Below are positions 38,604 through 47,361 of a stretch of DNA of 64,000 nt, one piece after another. A model generated the notes under the pieces. It ran no database searches and was not told where the DNA came from. It saw only the letters and a program-made list of their open reading frames with translations. Positions within the stretch are counted from its first letter, which is position 1, and every line of letters begins with the position of its first letter. The translations under genes were made by a program, and so were the position numbers. This stretch comes from Mycolicibacterium moriokaense (GTDB lineage Bacteria; Actinomycetota; Actinomycetes; Mycobacteriales; Mycobacteriaceae): assembly GCF_010726085.1 (NCBI RefSeq), contig NZ_AP022560.1, positions 4,340,001 to 4,404,000 on the forward strand. Reading direction: 5' to 3'.

Positions 38604-39395
38604 ATGTACAACTCGCGCCCGCCGGTGGTGGTGGGTATCGACGGGTCTGACACGGCAATTCACGCGGCACAGTGGGCTGTCGCTGAAGCGGTCAGTCGTT
38701 CTGCGCCGCTGCGCCTGCTGTATGTCACCAAAGCGACTCACCCCTCTGCCGAGGACTATTACGACGATATTCAGCGTGCCGAGGAAGCGCTTCGCAACGC
38801 ACAGAAAGCGATCGAGGCGACCGGCCAACCCGTCGAGATCCAGACCGCGACCGTTTCCGGTGTCCCCGGGGTTTCCCTCGTCGAAGAGGCACTCGATGCC
38901 GAGATGCTGTGTGTCGGATCGGTCGGGATCAACCGCTTCGCCCGCGACGTCCTCGGCTCGACCGCCACCTACGTCGCCACCGAGGCACACTGCCCGGTGG
39001 CGATCATCCGGCCGCAGGACGACGCGCACCCCGAGTCGCCCGACTGGATCGTGGTCGCGGCCACTGGCGACCCGGGTGACGAGTCGGTGATCGAGCGAGC
39101 CATGGAGGAAGCGAAGCTGCGCCGGGCACCCGTGCTGATGTTGGGCGGCACAACCGAATTGGACGTCATCGTCGAACAATGGAAGGGCCGCTACCCCGAC
39201 GTTCACGTCTATCCCGTCGCGGATGGCGCCGATATCGGCCGATTCCTGAAGACCCACGACGAGTGGATTCAGTTGGTGGTCGTCGGCGCGATCGATGCTG
39301 ACGAACTGGCGCGCATCCTCGGGCCGCCTGGGCATTCCAGATTCCACCGGACCGCAGCGTCCGTGCTCATCGCGCGAAAAAGGAAGGCCGACTAG
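38604..39395 (+). CDS. Universal stress protein 1 (tandem Usp domains)
   Basis: 263 residues with two Usp folds. Domain 1 (PPVVVGIDGSDTAI to CPVAII) has a complete ATP-binding motif G-x2-G-x9-GS in VGSVGINRFARDVLGST. Domain 2 is degenerate: VVGAIDADELARILGPP lacks the second glycine and GS. AGGAG lies 9 bases before ATG 38604; GTG 38601 is also possible. It is preceded by a DosR-type promoter. Such proteins are abundant in the mycobacterial DosR regulon, where some bind ATP and slow growth. Confidence 0.9.
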   Translation: MYNSRPPVVVGIDGSDTAIHAAQWAVAEAVSRSAPLRLLYVTKATHPSAEDYYDDIQRAEEALRNAQKAIEATGQPVEIQTATVSGVPGVSLVEEALDAEMLCVGSVGINRFARDVLGSTATYVATEAHCPVAIIRPQDDAHPESPDWIVVAATGDPGDESVIERAMEEAKLRRAPVLMLGGTTELDVIVEQWKGRYPDVHVYPVADGADIGRFLKTHDEWIQLVVVGAIDADELARILGPPGHSRFHRTAASVLIARKRKAD

Positions 39396-39446
39396 ACATC
39401 CCCGTTCGGCCACGCCGCCGGCCGGCCGCGGATTACCGTTCGATCG

Positions 39447-39511
39447 GGGACGACAGACACCGCGCCAAGGGACCAACGGCCCTGCCTGACGTGTGCCGCC
39501 GGCCGTAACGT
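39447..39511 (+). promoter_or_regulatory. Paired DosR-box promoter of the small membrane protein / Usp2-Usp3 operon
   Basis: Proximal box GGGACCAACGGCCC (39469-39482) and distal box GGGACGACAGACAC (39447-39460), centres 22 bp apart. The -10 TAACGT is at 39506-39511, predicted start about 39518; centres at about -42 and -64. The proximal box differs from that of stress protein 1 at a single position. Confidence 0.65.
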
Positions 39512-39532
39512 CGGACGAAAAGGAGGCTAACC

Positions 39533-39628
39533 ATGGATTGGCCCACTGCCGCTGTCTTGATTGCTGTCGTCATTGCCGTGATGGCGGTGTTGACCACATA
39601 TATCAACGGCCGCTTTTCCAAGAAATAG
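39533..39628 (+). CDS. 31-residue single-span membrane protein
   Basis: A short frame with a strong ribosome site (AAGGAGG, 5 bases before ATG 39533). It begins MDWPTAAVLIAVVIAVMAVL and ends NGRFSKK: short N-terminus, one hydrophobic helix (about residues 5-22), basic C-terminus, so probably N-out/C-in by the positive-inside rule. The stop TAG overlaps the AGGAGG of the next gene, Usp2, so translation is coupled. It is the first gene after a paired DosR-box promoter. No family recognised; role unknown. Confidence 0.7.
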   Translation: MDWPTAAVLIAVVIAVMAVLTTYINGRFSKK

Positions 39629-39639
39629 GAGGAATCACG

Positions 39640-40527
39640 ATGAGCTCCCCCAAGTACGGGATCCTGGTCGGAGTCGATGGGTCGCCGGAATCCGAGGCGG
39701 CGATCCGATGGGCCACCCACGAAGCCGTCCTGCACAACCAACCGGTCACCCTGTTGCACGCCATCCCTCCGGTGGTCGTCAGCTGGCCGGTGGCATATCT
39801 GGAAACGAGCTTCGCCGAGGCGCAGGAGCATTTCGCCCGCGAGGTTCTCGACAAGGCACAAAAGACAGTCCAGGCAAGCGTCGGGGAGGCGCAACCACCG
39901 GATGTACGAACCGAGGTCATGCATGTCGACCCGCCGTCCGCACTGGCGACAGCGTCACGCGACGCGTATATGACGGTGGCCGGCAGTAGAGGGCTTGGCG
40001 CGATCAGCCGCACGATTCTGGGCTCGGTCAGCGGCGGTCTGCTCCACCACGGGCACGGCCCGATCGTGATCATTCCCACCGACCAGGCTCCCGCCGACAG
40101 CTCCGCACCCGTTCTTCTCGGCGTCGACGGCTCGCCCGCATCCGAGGACGCGACGGCCCTGGCGTTCGACGAGGCATCCCGACGGGGCGTCGATCTGGTG
40201 GCCTTGCACGCGTGGAGCGACGTCGGCGTCTTTCCAGTACTCGGGATGGACTGGCACAAATACGAAGAAGAAGGACACGAGGTGCTGGGCGAACGTCTCG
40301 CCGGATGGCAGGAGCAGTACCCCGACGTGCACATCCAGCGCCGAATCGTCTGCGACCAACCCGCACGCTGGCTCATCGAGGAGTCTGAAAAGGCTCAGCT
40401 CGTGGTCCTCGGCAGCCACGGTCGCGGCGGGCTCGCCGGTATGCTGGTCGGCTCGGTCAGTTCCAAGGTGGCGCAGGCGTCGAAGGCTCCCGTGATCGTC
40501 GTCCGCGCCCGGCATGGTTCGAAATGA
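39640..40527 (+). CDS. Universal stress protein 2 (tandem Usp domains)
   Basis: 295 residues, two Usp domains, both with intact ATP-binding motifs (GSRGLGAISRTILGSVS and GSHGRGGLAGMLVGSVS). Domain 1 starts YGILVGVDGSPESEAAIRWA; domain 2 [22 protein letters not shown] 39640 follows AGGAGG by 7 bases. Its last four bases ATGA start Usp3, so Usp2 and Usp3 are translationally coupled. DosR-type promoter upstream of the small membrane protein drives all three. Confidence 0.93.
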   Translation: MSSPKYGILVGVDGSPESEAAIRWATHEAVLHNQPVTLLHAIPPVVVSWPVAYLETSFAEAQEHFAREVLDKAQKTVQASVGEAQPPDVRTEVMHVDPPSALATASRDAYMTVAGSRGLGAISRTILGSVSGGLLHHGHGPIVIIPTDQAPADSSAPVLLGVDGSPASEDATALAFDEASRRGVDLVALHAWSDVGVFPVLGMDWHKYEEEGHEVLGERLAGWQEQYPDVHIQRRIVCDQPARWLIEESEKAQLVVLGSHGRGGLAGMLVGSVSSKVAQASKAPVIVVRARHGSK

Positions 40528-41414
40528 CCGACACTCCAGTGACGGACACCCCCAAGCCCATCGTCGTCGGCGTCGACGGCAGCGACGCCGCGATGTCGGC
40601 GGCGATATGGGCGGCCGCGGTAGCGCTGAAATTCGAGGTCCCACTCGAATTGGTCAGCGGCGCACCTGAAACCGGTCACCTGGTGACCGATGCCGCCATG
40701 GCCATCCGTGCTGCCGCGCTCGCCGAACACCACGAGCAGGCAGCCGCGCTCCTCAAATCGACAGAGGAACAGGTGCGAGCCGCGGCGCCCGGACTCGAGG
40801 TGACCACGTTGCTGTCCGATGAGCCGGCCGACGCGTTACTGATCTCGCGCAGCCGCTCCGCACGATTCGTGGTTCTCGGCGCCGGGTCCATATCGCCGGC
40901 GGCCGCGCTGTTGGTCGGGTCGACAACCCTTGCCGTAACGGCACATTCGGCGTGTCCCGTCGTCGTGTGGCGCGGTGAGAGTGACGTGCCCACAACGAAG
41001 CCCATCGTGCTCGGCGTGGACGGCGAACGGACCGGTGCGGTCGCTTTTGAAACTGCTTTCGAGTTGGCGAGCAGATTCGGCGTCGAGTTGAGAGCGGTTC
41101 ACGCGTGGCCGTCGGTCCGGCCGCCGGCGTGGGTCACCGAGCCGCTGCTAACCGATTGGGATGGTCTGGAGAGTCTCGAGTGGGCGAAGCTACTCAACAC
41201 GCTCGAGCCGTGGACCGCTCGATATCCGAACGTCAAGGTGACGAACTACATCGAGCCGGATGGACCCGCGAAGGTTCTCCTGCGGCATGCGGCCGAGTCG
41301 CAGCTCGTCATCGTCGGCAGCCGGAAGCGCACCCTGCTGGCGGCTACGCTGGTGGGATCCACCGGGCTAAATCTTTTGAACCACTGCACAACCCCGGTGG
41401 TCATTTGTCACTGA
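40524..41414 (+). CDS. Universal stress protein 3 (tandem domains, ATP motifs lost)
   Basis: 296 residues, two Usp folds ([19 protein letters not shown] and PIVLGVDGERTGAVAFETA). Both ATP loops are degenerate: GAGSISPAAALLVGST and GSRKRTLLAATLVGST lack the second glycine of G-x2-G. It is therefore probably a non-ATP-binding partner of Usp2, with which it shares an ATGA junction. It converges on Usp4 with only two bases between stop codons. Confidence 0.88.
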   Translation: MTDTPVTDTPKPIVVGVDGSDAAMSAAIWAAAVALKFEVPLELVSGAPETGHLVTDAAMAIRAAALAEHHEQAAALLKSTEEQVRAAAPGLEVTTLLSDEPADALLISRSRSARFVVLGAGSISPAAALLVGSTTLAVTAHSACPVVVWRGESDVPTTKPIVLGVDGERTGAVAFETAFELASRFGVELRAVHAWPSVRPPAWVTEPLLTDWDGLESLEWAKLLNTLEPWTARYPNVKVTNYIEPDGPAKVLLRHAAESQLVIVGSRKRTLLAATLVGSTGLNLLNHCTTPVVICH

Positions 41415-41416
41415 CT

Positions 41417-42274
41417 TTACGTGCGGGCGACGATCACCGGGGTCTGCGCTGCCTGCACAACCGCAGTGCTCACCGAACCCAGTAGGGTGCTTGCGATCGC
41501 TCCGTGCCCATGGCTGCCGACAACGATCATCTGCGGCGGTCCGGGATAGTCGACCAGACGCACGGCCGGTTGATCGCGAACGATCACCCTGCGCACCGCA
41601 ACTTCGGGATAGCGGTCATGCCAGACGGACAGCTGTTCTGCGACCTGTCGGTCCACCTCGACGCGCAGATTCTCCCAGTCGAGGTCGAATTCGAACGCCC
41701 CCGAACCCCACCACGCGTGCAGCGCCACCAATTCGACTCCACGCCGCGATGCTTCTTCGAAGGCCAGTGACGTCGCGGCCTCCGCTGAGGGTGACAGGTC
41801 GGCGCCGAGCAGAACCGGCCCGTCGAGATTCGGTGTCTCCGCACGGATGACGGCCACCGGACACCGCGCATGGTGCACGAGGCCCATGCTCACCGAGCCA
41901 AGCAATGCACGTGCCAGCCGTCCTCTACCTCGACTGCCCACCACCACCATTTGGGCGTGCTGTGACATCTCGACCAGCGCCGGCGTCGCCGTGGCGCGAA
42001 GCAGTTCGGTCGAAACATGCAGTGTCCCGTCCGCGGCATCCGTCGCCATCGAGACAGCCTCTTCGAGGATCTGCTGACCGAGGTCGTTCTGCCAACTCAA
42101 CACGTCAGCCGGCACGGGTGTCGCCAGCCAGGTGCCGACCACCGGCGCAATGACATGCACGATGGTCAAGCGGGTGTCCCTGAGGCGGGCAGCCTGTGCG
42201 GCCCATTTGAGGGCAGCCTCGGCCGAAGGCGAACCGTCAACGGCGACAACGACGCCCACCTCGTCGGGACTCAC
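41417..42274 (-). CDS. Universal stress protein 4 (tandem Usp domains)
   Basis: 285 residues with two intact ATP motifs (GSRGRGRLARALLGSVS, GSHGHGAIASTLLGSVS). N-terminus VGVVVAVDGSPSAEAALKWAAQAARL. It is the last gene of the minus-strand unit kinase, WS/DGAT, DUF1918, Usp4; its ATG overlaps the DUF1918 stop by 4 bases. Confidence 0.92.
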   Translation of the reverse strand: MSPDEVGVVVAVDGSPSAEAALKWAAQAARLRDTRLTIVHVIAPVVGTWLATPVPADVLSWQNDLGQQILEEAVSMATDAADGTLHVSTELLRATATPALVEMSQHAQMVVVGSRGRGRLARALLGSVSMGLVHHARCPVAVIRAETPNLDGPVLLGADLSPSAEAATSLAFEEASRRGVELVALHAWWGSGAFEFDLDWENLRVEVDRQVAEQLSVWHDRYPEVAVRRVIVRDQPAVRLVDYPGPPQMIVVGSHGHGAIASTLLGSVSTAVVQAAQTPVIVART

Positions 42275-42510
42275 GTGGCGGACTCGACGTGATGCTGTGC
42301 GCGTTCATCCAGAGCTTGTTGTTCGGCAGCCGTGACGATGACCGCGTCGGGCCCAGGGAACACCGTCGCCGTGTGGTCGTTGTCGAGCCACCGGACGACA
42401 TAGGGTGGCGAGCCGTCGTCGGAATGCACTTCGGTGATCAATCCCCGTCGCTCGGGATGGTCGATGGTGAGGCCCTTCGTCACCAGCCAGTCGCCCACTT
42501 CGGCTTTCAT
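42271..42510 (-). CDS. DUF1918 protein
   Basis: 79 residues. MKAEVGDWLVTKG, then HPERRGLITEVHSDDGSPPYVVRWLDNDHTATVFPGPDA, is the DUF1918 signature: a small SH3-like barrel found beside dormancy and stress genes in mycobacteria. AGGAGG five bases before ATG 42510. It overlaps Usp4 by 4 bases and follows the WS/DGAT gene by 43 bp. Function unknown. Confidence 0.9.
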   Translation of the reverse strand: MKAEVGDWLVTKGLTIDHPERRGLITEVHSDDGSPPYVVRWLDNDHTATVFPGPDAVIVTAAEQQALDERAQHHVESAT

Positions 42511-42553
42511 GTCATCCTCCTTCCATCAGATCACTGCATCGGGCTCATGTATT

Positions 42554-43912
42554 TCAGACCAGGTCGACCAATTCGGCGATTCCCTGCTCGATACCGCGTG
42601 CGAGTTCGTCCACATCGGGCGCGGCGTCGTAGTCCGCGGTGATTCCGAAGGTGAGTTCATCCGCATAGCTCACGATCGCCACACCGGTGCGAAGGTTCAG
42701 CGCGATCGGCGGAATGGGCATCACTCGCAGGACTTCGCGGTCCATGATCCGGAGTCGGTGGCGAGGCCCGGGGACGTTGGTGGCCAGCGTCACGACCCCA
42801 TGCTGCGGCAGCTTGGTCAGCGTGCGAACGGTCCACGCGGTCAACGCGAACGGCACCAAGTTGACGGCAGCAACGAAAGCGCTCCCTGCCTCGCGCTGGC
42901 CGCTGGACTTGGCACGCGTCAACCGTTTGTGCACCGTCTGGAGCCGGTCGAGCGGGTCCTCGCGGTCCACCGGGAGGAAGGGCAGCATCACGGAGACGCG
43001 GTTGTCCGCGATGTCCATCTCGTCACTCGACCGCACGGACACCGGCACCAGCGTCCGCAGCGAGTTTCGCTTCGGCGGCTTGCCGCGCCGGATCAACGCC
43101 TCCCGATAGCTGGCAGTGATCGCAGCCAGCGCCACGTCATTCAGCGTCACATCGAACGCATCCTGGATTTTCGCAACGTCCCGAAGGCTCACCCCCGCAG
43201 CGCTGTAGCGCCGCATGGTCGTCACGGGACCGATGAGCGGTGAGTCGTCTGCGGGGCTGAGGATTGCGCTGGCGATCTTGACAGCACCTCCGACCGCGCG
43301 CTCCGCACCCGTCGCAGCCTCTGTGGCGAGGTTCCAGGTGGTCCGAGCCCAATCCAGGGGATTCAGGCTGAGTTTGAAGAGATCATCCCGTTTCGCGGGT
43401 GGCTGTTTAGCAGCCCGGATCTCGGTGGCGAAGGTTTCGCCCTTGCCCCCGTCGACGAGCTCGGACAGCATGTGCATGACCGTGATTCCATCCGCAATGC
43501 AGTGATGAATCTTGAGCAGCATTGCCCATTGTCCGCCCGCGAGGCCCTCGATGATCCAGCATTCCCATAACGGGCGCTCTCGGTCCAACCGCCGTTCCAT
43601 GATGTCCGCGGTCAGCCTGAACAACTCGGCGTCGCTTCCCGGCGCGGGGACCGCGATGTGATGAACATGGTGGGACAGATCGATGTCCGGCGCGTCCTCC
43701 CATTCCGGCGGCTGAAGATCAAGCAGGTGAGTGCGAAGCACCTGCCTCATCCTGGGCACCACGGTCGCTCTCTCCAACACCGCCGCGGCCAGCGTTTCGA
43801 AATCCGGGATCGGGCCCTCCAGCACCGACAGGCCACCGATCGCGAGGCTGATGTGCGGATCGGCGTCCTCCGCCTCGAGAAAGCCGGCATCAAGCGCCGT
43901 CAATCGCTCCAC
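42554..43912 (-). CDS. WS/DGAT acyltransferase (triacylglycerol synthase family)
   Basis: 452 residues. Active site HHCIADG (His136, His137, Asp141) of wax ester synthase/diacylglycerol acyltransferases; N-terminal ERLTALDAGFLEAEDADPHISLAIGG and C-terminal NVPGPRHRLRIMDREV, PIPPIALNLRTGVAIVSYADELTFGI are typical. GTG 43912 is chosen: GAGG lies 6 bases upstream and the frame begins after the kinase stop; TTG 43945 would overlap that gene. M. tuberculosis Tgs1 is DosR-controlled and makes storage triacylglycerol in hypoxia; a like role is inferred here from context. Confidence 0.9.
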   Translation of the reverse strand: MERLTALDAGFLEAEDADPHISLAIGGLSVLEGPIPDFETLAAAVLERATVVPRMRQVLRTHLLDLQPPEWEDAPDIDLSHHVHHIAVPAPGSDAELFRLTADIMERRLDRERPLWECWIIEGLAGGQWAMLLKIHHCIADGITVMHMLSELVDGGKGETFATEIRAAKQPPAKRDDLFKLSLNPLDWARTTWNLATEAATGAERAVGGAVKIASAILSPADDSPLIGPVTTMRRYSAAGVSLRDVAKIQDAFDVTLNDVALAAITASYREALIRRGKPPKRNSLRTLVPVSVRSSDEMDIADNRVSVMLPFLPVDREDPLDRLQTVHKRLTRAKSSGQREAGSAFVAAVNLVPFALTAWTVRTLTKLPQHGVVTLATNVPGPRHRLRIMDREVLRVMPIPPIALNLRTGVAIVSYADELTFGITADYDAAPDVDELARGIEQGIAELVDLV

Positions 43913-43929
43913 TGCTGCCTCACTCTCTG

Positions 43930-45459
43930 TCAGAACTGCAAGCAACAGATTTCAAGTGCCTCTGTGACTGAGTCGGCCACTGGTCGGCTGGTATCCAGCC
44001 GATGTCCGCCCGACCACCCCTGGCCTTCCTCTGCCAACGCGACCGCGATCTCAGGCGTGGCGTCGGACGTCGACGCAGGCCTGGACGCGACCCGTGCCGA
44101 AGCCTGATCCGTCGGCACCGAGCAGGTGAATTCGGAGAACGGAGCTGCAGCGTCGGCCGCGATGCGGCGCGCCCGTTCCCGCTGTGCCGTATCGCGCCAC
44201 GTCCCGTCCAGAACGACCGACACACCGCCGTGGAGCAGCACACTCGCGCGCCGCAGCACTTCGTCGTACACGGCAGCCACATTCTGCGGGGCGTAGAGGC
44301 CGGCGTTGAGACTGCCCGGCTCGCCCTCGATGACACCGCTCTGCTGCAGCTCGCGGCGGACATCATCGGTCGAGATCACCTGTGCGCGAATCTGTTCCGC
44401 CAGTGCACGGGCCACGGTGGTCTTACCCGTACCTGGGCCGCCACCGATGAGCAGAAGCCTGACGGCACCCGCTCTGAGGTGATCCAGCGCGATGTCGATG
44501 TGTCGTTGCGCATCCACGCCTGCGGCGGGGTGGCCCTGTGCCACTCGCACACAATCGACCTTGGCGCGGACGCCCGCGCGGTATGCGATGTAGAAGTCCA
44601 CGAGCGATTCGGGTGCCGTCTCCCCCGCGGCTCGTCGGTACGCGTCGAGGAAGTGGGTCACCAGATCCGCGCGGCCCAGGAACTCGAGGTCCATCGCCAG
44701 GAAGGCGGCATCATCGATACCGTCGACGAATCGGAGCGCGTCGTCGAACTCCATGCAATCGAGGATCGCCAACTCGCCTGGCGGGCAGAAGATGTCGTCG
44801 GCGAGTAGGTCCCCGTGTCCGTCGACGACCCTGCCGTCCGCCACGCGCTGGGCGAACAACGCCTCACGGCCCGCGATGAACGCCGTGACCAGCTGACGTA
44901 TTTCGCTGATCTTGTCCGATGCGATCACCCCGTGGTGTTCCAACTCGCGCAGGTTCTGTTCCCACCGAGCCGTGACGGCGGCTGGGCCGGCCTGCTGCGC
45001 GATCGTGTCGCTGCGAACGGCGTCGCGATGAAACCGTGCGAGCGCGTCAGCGATGGCGGTCAACTGCTCGTTCACCGGTTCGCCCGCCTTGACGAGCGAG
45101 GACAGTCGATGGTGGTCGCCGTAGCGACGCATCACCACCACCGGTTCCGCCGGTCGCCCGGAGGGGCCCACGAAGTGCGCCACACCGAGGTAGCTGTGCG
45201 GTGCGAGTCTGCTGTTGAGAGCAACCTCACGCTCGCACACGCTTTCCCGTTGCTCGACGGTCGTGAAGTCGAGGAAGTCCGTGGCAATCGGCTTCTTCGC
45301 CTTGTAGGCCTTGTCGCCCAGCAGCATGACGACGCCGGTGTGCGTTTCATAGACCTCCGCGGCGAGGTTTCCGGCCACAGTCCACGGCTCGCGGGTCTCA
45401 TCGGACCTCGTCGTCTCGTCGGACCTCGTCGTCTCATCAGACATCGTCGTGGCTTCCAT
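43930..45459 (-). CDS. Two-domain kinase: aminoglycoside-phosphotransferase-like plus AAA/zeta-type P-loop domain (Rv2004c-like)
   Basis: 509 residues. Residues 1-25 hold three SDETTR-type repeats. N-terminal APH-like fold (about 30-330): HTGVVMLLGDKAYKAKKPIATDFLDF, VVMRRYGDHHRL, catalytic-loop-like VDGHGDLLADDIFCPPGELAILDCMEFDD. C-terminal P-loop kinase (about 335-500): LIGGGPGTGKTTVARALAEQI and VISTDDVRRELQ. The same fusion is Rv2004c, a DosR-regulon gene. ATG 45459 lies one base from the predicted transcription start, so the mRNA is probably leaderless. Substrate unknown. Confidence 0.88.
   Translation of the reverse strand: MEATTMSDETTRSDETTRSDETREPWTVAGNLAAEVYETHTGVVMLLGDKAYKAKKPIATDFLDFTTVEQRESVCEREVALNSRLAPHSYLGVAHFVGPSGRPAEPVVVMRRYGDHHRLSSLVKAGEPVNEQLTAIADALARFHRDAVRSDTIAQQAGPAAVTARWEQNLRELEHHGVIASDKISEIRQLVTAFIAGREALFAQRVADGRVVDGHGDLLADDIFCPPGELAILDCMEFDDALRFVDGIDDAAFLAMDLEFLGRADLVTHFLDAYRRAAGETAPESLVDFYIAYRAGVRAKVDCVRVAQGHPAAGVDAQRHIDIALDHLRAGAVRLLLIGGGPGTGKTTVARALAEQIRAQVISTDDVRRELQQSGVIEGEPGSLNAGLYAPQNVAAVYDEVLRRASVLLHGGVSVVLDGTWRDTAQRERARRIAADAAAPFSEFTCSVPTDQASARVASRPASTSDATPEIAVALAEEGQGWSGGHRLDTSRPVADSVTEALEICCLQF
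45398..45451 (-). repeat. Three 18-nt tandem repeats at the kinase N-terminus
   Basis: Units 45398-45415, 45416-45433 and 45434-45451, on the plus strand TCATCGGACCTCGTCGTC, TCGTCGGACCTCGTCGTC and TCATCAGACATCGTCGTG. They encode SDETTR-like hexapeptides in frame. Unit number may vary between strains. Confidence 0.85.
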
Positions 45460-45466
45460 GGGTCAA

Positions 45467-45560
45467 ATCATGGGACGTGATGAATGTCGCTTTCCAGGGT
45501 ATTAAGACCCAGCCGTGGGGACCATTGACCCTGGTGACGGCCGGTCTAAGGGCCGATGCT
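45467..45560. promoter_or_regulatory. Divergent leaderless promoter pair with two DosR boxes
   Basis: Boxes GGGTATTAAGACCC (45497-45510) and GGGACCATTGACCC (45518-45531), centres 21 bp apart. Plus strand: -10 GATGCT (45555-45560), 12 bp before ATG 45567 of the nitroreductase. Minus strand: -10 CATGAT (45472-45467), 13 bp before ATG 45459 of the kinase. Each gene has one box centred about 42-43 bp upstream and the other about 64 bp upstream; both predicted mRNAs are leaderless. Confidence 0.65.
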
Positions 45561-45566
45561 GAAGGC

Positions 45567-46559
45567 ATGCGCGACACCGTGGTCGACACCCGAATCATCA
45601 AACAGGCCCTCAAGCTGGCCTGCCGCGCGCCGTCGCTGCACAACAGCCAGCCCTGGCGCTGGGTGGTCGACGGCGGCACGGTGATGCTGTACCTCGACCC
45701 GGACCGAGTCCTGCACGCCACCGACCACACGGGTGCGGAGGCGCTACTCGGCTGCGGCGCTGTCCTCGACCACTTTCGCGTGGCGATGGCCGCCGCCGGG
45801 TGGGTGGCGCACATCGAGCGATACCCGAACCCCAACAACCGGATGCACCTGGCATCGGTCGACTTCACTCCCATGGATTACGTGACCGACGGGCACCGCG
45901 CCCTCGCCGACGCGATACTCCGTCGGCGTACCGACCGACTACCATTCGGCCCGGCACGCGACTGGGAGTCGGTTTCGGTTGCGCTGGAACGAGCCGTCAC
46001 CAGCGACGCCGTGCGCCTCGACGAGGTACCGGACGAACTGCGCAGCGAATTGGCGCAGGCATCGGACATCGCCGAAACACTCCGAGTCTACGATTCGGCG
46101 TATCAGTCCGAACTTGATTGGTGGACAGGGCTTTTCGAGTCCAGCGAGGGGATTCCACACAGCTCGTTGGTGTCCGCATCCGAAAGCGACCGTGTCGAGA
46201 TCGGCCGCCACTTTCCGGTCACCCCCAACACCGAACGGCGCCCTCAAGTGGGTCGTGACCAGGCCAGGATTCTCGTGTTGTCGACGTACGACACCGACCG
46301 CACCACTGTGCTCGAGTGCGGCGAGATGCTGTCCGCCGTTCTGCTCGAGGCGACCGTGGCCGGCCTGGCCACGTGCACGTTGACCAACATCACCGAGTTG
46401 TGGCCCGGACGCGACGTCGTGGCGTCGCTGATCGGGCAGACGACGACGCCGCAGGTCATCATTCGCGTCGGCCAGGCGCCCGGCCTGGAGCAGCTGCCGC
46501 CGCCGACGCCGCGGCGGCCCATCGACGAGGTCGTCGAGGTGCGCTCGCAACAGCAATGA
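45567..46559 (+). CDS. Acg-type nitroreductase-family protein
   Basis: 330 residues of the Acg/Rv3131/Rv2032 group of nitroreductase-fold proteins. [17 protein letters not shown] is the group's N-terminal FMN motif; [21 protein letters not shown] and [19 protein letters not shown] follow. These members of the DosR regulon often bind FMN in a lidded pocket with little reductase activity and may sequester flavin. Start ATG 45567 is predicted to be the first base of the mRNA. dosR follows 83 bp downstream and may share the transcript. Confidence 0.9.
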   Translation: MRDTVVDTRIIKQALKLACRAPSLHNSQPWRWVVDGGTVMLYLDPDRVLHATDHTGAEALLGCGAVLDHFRVAMAAAGWVAHIERYPNPNNRMHLASVDFTPMDYVTDGHRALADAILRRRTDRLPFGPARDWESVSVALERAVTSDAVRLDEVPDELRSELAQASDIAETLRVYDSAYQSELDWWTGLFESSEGIPHSSLVSASESDRVEIGRHFPVTPNTERRPQVGRDQARILVLSTYDTDRTTVLECGEMLSAVLLEATVAGLATCTLTNITELWPGRDVVASLIGQTTTPQVIIRVGQAPGLEQLPPPTPRRPIDEVVEVRSQQQ

Positions 46560-46642
46560 GTACGCACGGCGGGTTGTTCTGTCCTCCTTCGCCGTCGCCG
46601 GTCAGTATGGTGACGGGCACGAGCGCGGAGGAGGGGCAACTC

Positions 46643-47293
46643 ATGGTCAAGGTCTTTCTCGTCGACGACCATGAGGTGGTGCGACGCGGGCTGATCGACC
46701 TGCTGAATTCGGATCCCGAACTCGAGGTGGTCGGCGAGGCGGATTCGGTTACCCAAGCGATGGCTCGGATTCCCGCGCTGAAACCCGACGTCGCCGTGCT
46801 CGACGTGCGGTTGCCCGACGGCAACGGCATTGAACTCTGCCGCGACCTGTTGTCCAGGCTGCCCGATCTCCGGTGCTTGATGCTGACGTCGTTCACCTCC
46901 GACGAGGCGATGCTGGACGCCATATTGGCCGGTGCCAGCGGCTACGTCGTCAAGGACATCAAGGGCATGGAACTGGCGCGGGCGGTCAAGGAGGTCGGCG
47001 CAGGCCGGTCCCTGCTCGACAACCGCGCCGCGGCGGCACTGATGGCGAAGCTGCGCGGCGCCGCCGACAAATCCGACCCCCTCTCGGGGCTCAGCGACCA
47101 AGAGCGGGTCCTGCTGGACCTACTGGGTGAGGGCCTGACGAACAAACAGATCGCCGCGCGGATGTTCCTCGCCGAGAAGACTGTAAAGAACTACGTGTCA
47201 CGGCTATTGGCCAAGCTCGGCATGGAACGTCGCACCCAGGCGGCGGTGTTCGTGTCGAAGTTGAACCAATCCCGCCAGCACACCGAGGAGTAG
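46643..47293 (+). CDS. dosR: Dormancy response regulator DosR/DevR
   Basis: 216-residue NarL-family regulator, very close to M. tuberculosis DosR (217 residues) over its whole length. Receiver: [17 protein letters not shown] (acidic Asp8/Asp9), phospho-acceptor Asp54 in VLDVRLPDG, Thr in [22 protein letters not shown]. Linker then [53 protein letters not shown], with the Lys/Asn recognition residues. GGAGGAGGGG precedes ATG 46643. No sensor kinase is adjacent. A weak internal -10 TATGGT at 46606 could give separate expression. Confidence 0.95.
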   Translation: MVKVFLVDDHEVVRRGLIDLLNSDPELEVVGEADSVTQAMARIPALKPDVAVLDVRLPDGNGIELCRDLLSRLPDLRCLMLTSFTSDEAMLDAILAGASGYVVKDIKGMELARAVKEVGAGRSLLDNRAAAALMAKLRGAADKSDPLSGLSDQERVLLDLLGEGLTNKQIAARMFLAEKTVKNYVSRLLAKLGMERRTQAAVFVSKLNQSRQHTEE

Positions 47294-47361
47294 CCGTTCA
47301 ACCCGGTCTGCTGGGATTCCCGGGGTCAATCACACAGCGGCACAGGGGCTTCGGTCACGTA

